This document shows positions 1 through 5,569 of a stretch of DNA of 5,709 bases, in pieces. The translations under genes and the position numbers were made by a program. Origin of the DNA: Desulfobacterales bacterium C00003106 (GTDB lineage: Bacteria; Desulfobacterota; Desulfobacteria; Desulfobacterales; C00003106); the NCBI GenBank assembly GCA_001751015.1, contig MAXM01000367.1, positions 1 to 5,709 of the forward strand, written 5' to 3'. The notes below the pieces were generated by a model, which was not told the DNA's origin, made no database searches, and saw nothing but the letters and a program-made list of their open reading frames with translations. How positions within the stretch are numbered: position 1 is the first letter of the stretch; each line of letters starts with the position of its first letter.

Positions 1-123
1 CAACAGGCATGGAAGTCTATGTGTAGCCCCTCTTATCATCTCAGACAGACCATGATATCCTCCGTTGTGCTTATACCCTATGTTGAGCGGTTCAGCGTTC
101 ACGGTTCCGGGTTGAGACGATCT

Positions 124-153
124 AACTTGTTGTTAGCAAAAGGAAAACAAGTT
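124..153. repeat. 8-bp inverted repeat (hairpin)
   Basis: AACTTGTT at 124-131 is perfectly complementary to AACAAGTT at 146-153 across a 14-nt loop. It sits inside the 72-295 inverted-repeat element. No T-run follows it, so it does not look like an intrinsic terminator. Its function is unknown; an 8-bp stem of this kind can arise by chance in AT-rich DNA. Confidence 0.35.
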
Positions 154-172
154 GATAGGTACAAATGTTACG

Positions 173-191
173 TTTCACCCAATGGGTGAAA
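173..191. promoter_or_regulatory. 19-bp palindrome, possible operator or element hairpin
   Basis: TTTCACCCAATGGGTGAAA is a perfect dyad: nine complementary positions on each side of one central base. It lies about 180 bp upstream of the glk start, near the middle of the 72-295 inverted repeat. A perfect dyad of this length suits a dimeric repressor site, but its central position in the repeat fits equally well with a structural hairpin of the element. No T-run follows, so it is not an intrinsic terminator. I do not recognise it as the site of a named regulator. Confidence 0.35.
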
Positions 192-355
192 GAAGCTAAT
201 CTGAATCACGCCTCAATCTCCATGAATAAAGTTAAGAATATCAGCAGACTATAACCTTTGAACCCTGAACCCCGAACCGCTCACTTTAGGTTATATAAAT
301 CGCTGCAGAGATGATCGCATCAAGTTCTCCGGTTTTCTCTGTTCTTCTGTGGCAA

Positions 356-362
356 AAGAGAG
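356..362 (+). promoter_or_regulatory. Weak Shine-Dalgarno for glk
   Basis: AAGAGAG at 356-362 ends six bases before the GTG at 369. It is a modest purine-rich match to the 16S anti-SD and supports the GTG start, where the conserved glucokinase N-terminus also begins. An AT-rich TTATATAAAT (291-300) further upstream could serve as a -10 region, but I see no partner -35 at proper spacing. Confidence 0.4.
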
Positions 363-368
363 TATATC

Positions 369-1355
369 GTGACTTTGATCCTTGCAGGAGATATCGGCGG
401 CACCAAGGTGACGCTTGGGGTCTTTGGCCTCGATGTGAAACGCCCGCGATTGAGGATAGCAGAGGGCTACGCAAGCAGAAATTTCCCGGATTTTGAGTCG
501 ATACTGGTTCGATTTCTGTCTGACCATGCCATTCGTCCGGATTGCGCATGTTTTGCGGTTGCAGGCCCGGTATTGGCTGGGAAATGCCATACCACAAATC
601 TTCCCTGGGTCATTGAAGAAAAGAGGCTTTGCAATATCCTTGGTCTTGACAAAGTCTGGCTGATCAATGATCTGGCGGCCACGGCATTGGCGGTTCCGTT
701 GTTGAAATCATCGGAACTTGTTACCCTGAACAAGGGAATCAGACGAAAGGGAACAATCGGCGTAATTGCGGCCGGCACCGGCCTGGGTGAGGCGTTATTA
801 TTTTGGGACGGGGATTCATATCACCCCATCTCTACGGAAGGTGGACATGCCGGCTTTGCTCCGACGAATTTATTGGAGGCGGAGTTGTGGCGCCACGTGC
901 GCAAAGAACGCGGACATGTGAGCGTGGAAAGACTCCTTTCAGGTCCCGGACTTGTGCGGATATACGAATTTCTCCGGGCAAACGAACAAGAACCAGAGGC
1001 GGCGGAGGCAGAGCAGACGCCTGATAACGAAAAACCTGCGGTTATTGCGGAACTGGCCATGAAAGGCAAAAACACGCTGTGCAAGAAGGCGCTTGACATC
1101 TTTGTGTCTATATATGGGGCCGAAGCAGGAAACCTCGCCCTCAGAGGGATGACCACAGGAGGGATATATCTTGCCGGGGGAATCGCCCCAAAGATCCTCA
1201 AGTGGATAGAGAAAGGGAGATTCATGAAGGCCTTTTCAGACAAAGGGAGGTTCTCAGATCTTCTTTCACAGATACCGGTAAAGGTCATATTAAACAAAGA
1301 GACAGCTCTGCTCGGGGCAGCCATTTACAGCCTTCCCCCGAACCCCGAACCCTGA
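369..1355 (+). CDS. glk: Glucokinase (Glk family)
   Basis: Predicted cytoplasmic ATP-dependent kinase converting glucose to glucose-6-phosphate. The 328-residue product (E. coli Glk is about 320) belongs to the Glk rather than the ROK family. Visible motifs are the N-terminal phosphate-binding loop AGDIGGTK (residues 6-13), sugar-binding TTNLPW (75-80), LINDLAATALA (98-108) with Asp101 as the expected catalytic base, the second phosphate loop AAGTGLGEA (134-142), EGGHAGFAP (157-165), VSVERLLSGPGL (184-195) and the C-terminal GGIYLAGGIAPK (264-275). The GTG start is chosen because conserved sequence begins at once and a weak ribosome site precedes it. Residues 206-225 form an acidic linker, EQEPEAAEAE followed by QTPDNEKPAV, at a variable point of the family. 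The tail PPNPEP (323-328) is encoded by a heptad repeat tract that also supplies the stop codon. purL follows 63 bp downstream on the same strand, so co-transcription is plausible. Family assignment is firm; hexose specificity is inferred. Confidence 0.93.
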   Translation: MTLILAGDIGGTKVTLGVFGLDVKRPRLRIAEGYASRNFPDFESILVRFLSDHAIRPDCACFAVAGPVLAGKCHTTNLPWVIEEKRLCNILGLDKVWLINDLAATALAVPLLKSSELVTLNKGIRRKGTIGVIAAGTGLGEALLFWDGDSYHPISTEGGHAGFAPTNLLEAELWRHVRKERGHVSVERLLSGPGLVRIYEFLRANEQEPEAAEAEQTPDNEKPAVIAELAMKGKNTLCKKALDIFVSIYGAEAGNLALRGMTTGGIYLAGGIAPKILKWIEKGRFMKAFSDKGRFSDLLSQIPVKVILNKETALLGAAIYSLPPNPEP

Positions 1356-1377
1356 CCCCTGCCCCCCGAACCCCGCT
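1336..1377. repeat. CCCCGAA-type heptad repeat tract across the glk end
   Basis: About six successive 6-8 base units related to CCCCGAA: two exact CCCCGAA copies (1336-1342, 1343-1349), then CCCTGA, CCCCTGC, CCCCCGAA and CCCCGCT. The glk stop codon (1353-1355) lies in the third unit. The tract resembles the heptads in both arms of the inverted repeat upstream of glk and ends in the same way, with GAACC followed shortly by CGCTC. It occupies a large part of the glk-purL gap. It looks like one arm of an interspersed repeat family; no function can be read from it. Confidence 0.65.
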
Positions 1378-1418
1378 CTGTTTTGACAAGCCTCAAGAAC
1401 TCTGCTATTAATAATTAC

Positions 1419-4415
1419 ATGACAACGCGACTCGAAATTACCTTAACGCCGGATCTTTTTGATGCCGAAGGCGCGGCTGTATGCCGGAAGGCAAAAGACT
1501 ATTTCGGCATAGATCTTTTGTCTGTGCGAACCGTGCATATCCTGACGATTGACGCAGATATTCATCCCGATCAACTCAGGGCGATTCAAAAGGAGATATT
1601 TTGCAATCCTGTGACGCAGATCTCCGCATTTCACCCGCTTGATATCGATTTTGACTGGGTGTTGTGGGTGGGATATCGTCCCGGCGTTCGCGACAATCCC
1701 GGGAGCACTGCTCAGGAGGCGGTGGAAGATTTCCTCAATGTCAGGTTCAAGGCCGGTGAGGCGATCTATACGTCTAAAAGATACTGCCTGAAAGGCAAAG
1801 GGATTTCCAAAGAGGATGCCGACAGGATCGCAAGCGAGCTTCTTGCAAATGACATCGTCCAGACCTGGCGCATCTTTTCGCGCGATCAGTGGGACCCGGA
1901 GGTTGGGGTCGGGATAACCGTGCCAAAGGTAATAATCGACCATCAACCCGGCACTGCCCTCATACCGATCCCCAGCGATGAGGCCCTGGCGAAAATCAGC
2001 GAGGAAAGGAACCTTGCGCTAAACCCGAATGACATTCCTCATATCAGAGGGTATTTTCTGCGTCCGGATGTCCTGGAAGAACGCCGCAAGGTAGGGCTGG
2101 AGACCCCGACCGACATTGAACTCGAATACATCTCGCAGGCGCGAAGTGATCACTGCAATCACAATACGTTTCAAGGGATGTTTCACTACCGCGACCTTGC
2201 CACAGGCGAGTCGATAGATGTCAATGATTTGTTTGATACCTGCATCAGACGCCCCACCCTGGAAATCAAAAAAGCAAAGCCGTGGGTGATCTCTGTATTG
2301 TGGGACAATGCAGGCATCGGACGGTTTGACGCAGATCACTATTACGTGATTACAGGCGAGACCCATAACTCCCCTTCCAACATGGAGGCATACGGCGGGG
2401 CCATTACCGGCATCGTCGGCGTATACCGCGATCCTATGGGTACGGGTAAAGGGGCAAGGCTCATTTGCGGAATGTACGGCTATTGCGCGGGGCCGAGGGA
2501 TTATGCCGGAGACCTCAAACCCCGCCTGCATCCACGGCGTCTATTGGACGGCGTCATTGAAGGGGTGCGCGACGGCGGCAACAAAAGCGGTATTCCGACG
2601 CCTTACGGGCAGGTCTTCTTTGACAAGGGGTATCTCGGCAAATGCCTCGTCTTTGTGACGGCCATGGGTCTCATGCCCGCGACAATCGACGGCATCCCGT
2701 GCGAAGAAAAGACAACATCTCCAGGCGATCTGATCATCATGTGCGGAGGCCGCGTGGGCAAAGACGGCATCCACGGGGTAACAGCCGCGTCCGAGAGCTT
2801 TTCCGCTCATACGCCTGCCGGTCACGTTCAGATCGGGGACCCGTATACACAAAAAAAGATGCACGATTTTCTATCCGAGGCGCGGGATGAAGGTCTCATC
2901 GCTTTTATTACAGACAATGGGGGAGGGGGGCTCTCCTCTTCCATCGGAGAGTCTGCGCGATTCAGCAATGGCTGCGTAGTAGAGCTGGAAAAGGTCCCCT
3001 TGAAATATGAGGGTCTTGATCAGTGGGAGATATGGATATCCGAGTCACAGGAACGGATGACCATTGCAATAAATCCGAAAGACCAGGCCCGCTTCTTTGA
3101 GCTTTCAAAAAAACATGCCGTGGAAAGCACGGTAATCGGTCATTACACTGATTCCGGGAAACTCCATATTGTTTACAATGAAAAGACCTGCGCATACGTT
3201 GACATGGATTTTATGGAAGCGGACTTTCCCCAATGGGTCTTTGATGCCGAATGGCAGCCCCCTGGGGCCCGGGGTCTGGCGGAACCGGTTCTTTCGGACC
3301 CAAAGGCCGCATCACAAGTTCTCTGCGATCTGCTCGCCCGGCCCAACATCTGCTCCAAGGAATGGATTGTGCGGCAATACGACCACGAAGTGCAGGGCAC
3401 GAGCGTAATCAAACCGCTTGTGGGAAAAGACCGTGATGTCAACAGCGACGCAGCGGTAATACGACCGGCGCTGGACTCTGCACGAGGTCTTGCAGCAGCC
3501 CAGGCGCTTTGTCCCGCCTATTCGAAGATTGATACTTACAATATGGCCGCCTGCGCGGTCGATGAAGCGGTCCGCCGGGTAATTTCCGTGGGAGGAGATC
3601 CTGAGCATATTGGAGGCGTGGACAACTTCTGCTGGCCGAATATACAATACGACCCAATAAAGAATCCTGACGGAAAGTACAAGGCCGCTCAACTCGTGCG
3701 GGCCAACTGGGCGCTTCGTGATGTCTGTCTCGCCTATCAGATCCCCCTCCTTTCCGGCAAAGACAGCATGTACGTGGATGGCTACCTCAAGGGCAAGTAT
3801 GGTGAAACCCACAAGGTATCTGCTTTGTGCACACTCCAGTTCAGCGCCGTCAGTCTGGTCCCTGATATCTCGAAGTGCGTGACCATGGAAGCGAAGTTTG
3901 CCCAAGACCTGGTCTACGTTCTTGGAATGACGAAAGATGAATTGGGGGCTTCCGAATATTATGAACATTTCGGGAAAACCGGCCTGAATGTCCCGGGCGT
4001 CACACCGGAAACATTCATTGATTCTTATCGTGCCGTGAACAAAGCCATAGAAAATGAACTTGTCGCTTCAGTTCACGGTGTTTACAGAGGCGGGCTCGGG
4101 GTTCACCTCGCCATGGTGGCGATGGGAGGAGGCCTTGGAATGAGCATTGATCTTGCCGGGGTCCCGGCAGAAGGTCTTGTCCGAAATGATACGATCCTTT
4201 ATTCCGAAAGCGCGGGGAGATTTATTGTCACAATCGACCCAAGACGCCGGGAAGCCTTTGAAAGTCTTGTCTCTGATCTGCCCCATGCATGTATCGGAAC
4301 CGTAACGGACAAGCCGGAACTTGCAGTAAACGGGCTCGATCAGGCGCCATTGATCCGCATCCCTCTGTCCGACCTCAAATCGGCGTGGAAACTCCCTTTC
4401 GGAGGGCTTGTATGA
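1419..4415 (+). CDS. purL: FGAM synthase synthetase subunit PurL with N-terminal tandem PurS-like domains
   Basis: Cytoplasmic enzyme of de novo purine synthesis: FGAR + ATP + ammonia (from PurQ) gives FGAM. The product has 998 residues, between small PurL (about 600-750) and the PurQ-fused large form (about 1300). Residues 3-75 and 78-157 look like two PurS repeats, sharing D-x-x-G near the start and E-[IL]-x-x-N-x-[VI]-x-Q near the end. Catalytic domains follow: RSDHCNHNTF (242-251) with the expected active-site His245, ETHNSPS (314-320), YRDPMGTGKGA (336-346), DNGGGGLSSSIGESA (499-513), SESQERM (541-547), VRQYDHEVQGTSVIKP (651-666), GGDPEHIGGVDNF (725-737), LLSGKDSMYV (777-786) and YSESAGRFIV (928-937). 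Small PurL usually has ETHNHPS, and the C-terminal HD-x-SDGGL motif is HGVYRGGL here (886-893). ATG 1419 is preferred over in-frame TTG 1383 because PurS-like sequence begins there, although neither has a clear Shine-Dalgarno. It overlaps purQ by four bases. Confidence 0.94.
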   Translation: MTTRLEITLTPDLFDAEGAAVCRKAKDYFGIDLLSVRTVHILTIDADIHPDQLRAIQKEIFCNPVTQISAFHPLDIDFDWVLWVGYRPGVRDNPGSTAQEAVEDFLNVRFKAGEAIYTSKRYCLKGKGISKEDADRIASELLANDIVQTWRIFSRDQWDPEVGVGITVPKVIIDHQPGTALIPIPSDEALAKISEERNLALNPNDIPHIRGYFLRPDVLEERRKVGLETPTDIELEYISQARSDHCNHNTFQGMFHYRDLATGESIDVNDLFDTCIRRPTLEIKKAKPWVISVLWDNAGIGRFDADHYYVITGETHNSPSNMEAYGGAITGIVGVYRDPMGTGKGARLICGMYGYCAGPRDYAGDLKPRLHPRRLLDGVIEGVRDGGNKSGIPTPYGQVFFDKGYLGKCLVFVTAMGLMPATIDGIPCEEKTTSPGDLIIMCGGRVGKDGIHGVTAASESFSAHTPAGHVQIGDPYTQKKMHDFLSEARDEGLIAFITDNGGGGLSSSIGESARFSNGCVVELEKVPLKYEGLDQWEIWISESQERMTIAINPKDQARFFELSKKHAVESTVIGHYTDSGKLHIVYNEKTCAYVDMDFMEADFPQWVFDAEWQPPGARGLAEPVLSDPKAASQVLCDLLARPNICSKEWIVRQYDHEVQGTSVIKPLVGKDRDVNSDAAVIRPALDSARGLAAAQALCPAYSKIDTYNMAACAVDEAVRRVISVGGDPEHIGGVDNFCWPNIQYDPIKNPDGKYKAAQLVRANWALRDVCLAYQIPLLSGKDSMYVDGYLKGKYGETHKVSALCTLQFSAVSLVPDISKCVTMEAKFAQDLVYVLGMTKDELGASEYYEHFGKTGLNVPGVTPETFIDSYRAVNKAIENELVASVHGVYRGGLGVHLAMVAMGGGLGMSIDLAGVPAEGLVRNDTILYSESAGRFIVTIDPRRREAFESLVSDLPHACIGTVTDKPELAVNGLDQAPLIRIPLSDLKSAWKLPFGGLV
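4401..4406 (+). promoter_or_regulatory. Shine-Dalgarno for purQ inside purL
   Basis: GGAGGG lies five bases before the ATG at 4412 and within the last codons of purL. Together with the ATGA stop/start overlap it fixes the purQ start and points to translational coupling, suited to a fixed ratio of the two subunits. Confidence 0.75.
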
Positions 4416-5233
4416 AAGCTGTTCGCGTATTGGTCCTTACAGGTTACGGTCTCAACTGCGATGTTGAAACCGCTTACGCCTTTGATCTTGCCGGAGCCTG
4501 TTCAGAAAGAGTGCATATCAACTCGCTTATTGACGGGGACGCCCGTGTTGACGGATTTCATATCCTTGCCTTTGTTGGCGGATTCAGTTGGGGAGATGAT
4601 CACGGCGCGGGTGTTGTGCAGGCAGTTCGCCTCAGGTACAACCTCGGCAGTCAATTTCAAAAATTCATAAAAGACGGCATGCTGATCATAGGTATCTGCA
4701 ACGGATTCCAGACCCTTGTCAACCTCGGCCTGCTTCCCGGTCTCAACGGTAATTACACAAAACGATCCGTGGCCCTTACATTCAATGACTGCGGCAATTT
4801 TCGGGATGACTGGGTCCGGCTCAAGACCAATTCCGCCTCCCCCTGCATATTCACAAAAGGTCTCGACGAACTCGAACTTCCGATACGTCATGGCGAAGGC
4901 AAGTTCTACACAGACGCAGAAACGCTTCAAAGCCTGGACCAGGGCAATCAGATTGTCCTGCAATACGCGGCATCCGACGGAGAACCAGCCAAAGGAGTCT
5001 TTCCTGAAAACCCGAACGGTTCTCTTGCCGATATCGCCGGGATCTGCGATCCGACAGGGCGTATCTTCGGCCTGATGCCTCACCCGGAGGCCTTTAACCA
5101 CTGGACCAACCATCCTGACTGGACCCGCATGAAAGAAGAAAGAAAGCGGACAACAGAATCAACAGATCCCGGTCCCACTGATGGAATCCGCATCCTGCAA
5201 AATGCTGTCGAGTATGTGCGGGGCAATCTGTAA
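4412..5233 (+). CDS. purQ: FGAM synthase glutaminase subunit PurQ
   Basis: Class I glutamine amidotransferase subunit that hydrolyses glutamine and passes ammonia to PurL. The product has 273 residues, longer than the roughly 225-235 of Bacillus-type PurQ. Visible motifs are the N-terminal strand and loop VLVLTGYGLNCDVETAYAF (residues 6-24), the oxyanion region FVGGFSWGDDHGAG (54-67), the nucleophile elbow GICNGFQ (94-100) with Cys96, PIRHGEGKF (157-165), and GLMPHPEAF (220-228) giving His224 and Glu226 of the Cys-His-Glu triad. The region 231-257, rich in charged and polar residues, precedes a last helix and accounts for part of the extra length. The ATG at 4412 is supported by the GGAGGG site and the four-base overlap with purL; an upstream in-frame start within purL has no such support. 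The stop codon abuts the downstream palindromic repeat region. Confidence 0.95.
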   Translation: MKAVRVLVLTGYGLNCDVETAYAFDLAGACSERVHINSLIDGDARVDGFHILAFVGGFSWGDDHGAGVVQAVRLRYNLGSQFQKFIKDGMLIIGICNGFQTLVNLGLLPGLNGNYTKRSVALTFNDCGNFRDDWVRLKTNSASPCIFTKGLDELELPIRHGEGKFYTDAETLQSLDQGNQIVLQYAASDGEPAKGVFPENPNGSLADIAGICDPTGRIFGLMPHPEAFNHWTNHPDWTRMKEERKRTTESTDPGPTDGIRILQNAVEYVRGNL

Positions 5234-5316
5234 GGGACTGTGAAAACAAATAATGCCCCAATATTTCGTCCCCGTTCCTAAGTGAGATGAGACCATTATT
5301 TATTTCCACGACCCTA
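5231..5316. repeat. Imperfect inverted repeat starting at the purQ stop codon
   Basis: AAATAATG (5248-5255) pairs exactly with CATTATTT (5294-5301). The pairing continues outward with mismatches to AAGGG (5232-5236) and CCCT (5312-5315). The loop (5256-5293) contains the left end of the GTCCCCGTTCC element described separately. In RNA this would be a long imperfect hairpin right after purQ. No U-run follows, so a classical intrinsic terminator is not supported, although a role in 3'-end protection or attenuation of readthrough is possible. Confidence 0.5.
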
Positions 5317-5569
5317 ATACTTTGAAAACAAGACCGCTCCATGGATGGTCAGATTTTAAAGCGTGTAAAACTCACATCTAAGGGATTGTAAAGAAAGAAC
5401 AGGTAAATAGAGAGCAACATAGGTGTCCATGACAACAATCTTTGAATCTTTCAAAAGAAACCATGCAAGAAATCTATTCTTTCTTAACGATCCCTAATCT
5501 GTTCAAACAGTTACACGCTTTAAAATCTGACCATCCATTCCGCTTGTCCTAAGGAACGGGGACGGAATA
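5262..5569. mobile_element. 308-bp MITE/REP-like palindromic element with GTCCCCGTTCC termini
   Basis: The ends 5262-5279 and 5552-5569 are inverted copies matching at 17 of 18 positions, with a 13-bp exact core CGTCCCCGTTCCT / AGGAACGGGGACG. Inside lies a perfect 28-bp inverted pair (5341-5368 / 5511-5538), then a weaker pair (about 5379-5404 / 5473-5497) and a central hairpin TTTGAA-TCT-TTCAAA (5441-5455). The left arm carries about 48 bases more than the right between the terminal and inner pairs. No open frame encodes a transposase, so if mobile it is non-autonomous. From memory, and unverified, GGGGACGG-type motifs of this look occur near Y1 (IS200/REP-associated) transposase genes in related bacteria. 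It could instead act as a processed or stabilising RNA hairpin after purQ. Confidence 0.6.
5341..5538. repeat. Perfect 28-bp inverted repeat (inner arms of the element)
   Basis: Positions 5341-5368, beginning ATGGATGGTCAG and ending GCGTGTAA, are the exact reverse complement of 5511-5538. Perfect identity over 28 bp, with 142 bp between the arms, is far beyond chance. Either the arms were copied recently or base pairing is maintained by selection. The arms lie inside the 5262-5569 element. Confidence 0.9.

Larger units (their letters stand above)
72..295. repeat. Imperfect long inverted repeat, 224 bp, MITE-like, upstream of glk
   Basis: Positions 72-107 and the reverse complement of 260-295 match at about 29 of 36 positions by hand alignment. 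The core TGAGCGGTTC (84-93) pairs perfectly with GAACCGCTCA (274-283). Each arm is largely three GAACCCN-like heptads ending in GAACCGCTCA. The right arm is itself bracketed by an exact 8-bp inverted pair, TATAACCT (250-257) and AGGTTATA (288-295). The interior (108-259) is AT-rich, has no convincing gene and holds two small hairpins. The shape fits a non-autonomous mobile element, or two opposed copies of a short interspersed repeat. I see no convincing target-site duplication and no transposase, so mobility is inference. This element fills most of the roughly 370 bases before glk. Confidence 0.6.

Noticed and set aside
19..189. Open frame from ATG 19 to TGA 187-189, also open to the left edge
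   Set aside because: The frame codes for only 56 residues, has no ribosome site, runs through the inverted-repeat arm and palindrome, and gives a protein with no recognisable motif. It is most likely chance.
291..300. TTATATAAAT as a -10 box of a glk promoter
   Set aside because: No -35-like hexamer lies 16-18 bases upstream, and the site overlaps the end of the inverted-repeat arm, so a promoter call cannot be supported.
311..496. Short + strand frame overlapping the glk start
   Set aside because: It is out of frame with glk, and its second half is simply glk sequence read in another frame. The glk frame carries all the conserved motifs.
821..1324. Long antisense frame inside glk
   Set aside because: It is a shadow of the glk coding frame with no motifs and no ribosome site. 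Similar antisense frames inside purL (for example 3312-3968) and purQ (4502-5113) were rejected for the same reason.
2919..2930. G-rich run GGGGGAGGGGGG in purL as a possible slippage or frameshift site
   Set aside because: The frame is intact through it and encodes the expected glycine-rich DNGGGGL motif. Nothing suggests programmed frameshifting.
4289..4411. Upstream extension of purQ from an ATG at 4289
   Set aside because: It lies inside the purL coding region, out of frame with it, and adds residues without PurQ similarity. ATG 4412 has a GGAGGG site at proper spacing and the conserved N-terminus.
5094..5342. Minus-strand frame across the purQ end and the repeat region
   Set aside because: It is built from antisense purQ and palindromic DNA and has no recognisable domain, so it is not a transposase remnant.
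5441..5455. Hairpin TTTGAA-TCT-TTCAAA as an intrinsic terminator
   Set aside because: The stem is only 6 bp, AT-rich and without a following T-run, and it lies over 200 bp past purQ. It is better seen as the centre of the palindromic element.
5231..5569. CRISPR array
   Set aside because: The repeats are inverted, unequally spaced and divergent. There are no regular direct repeats with uniform spacers.
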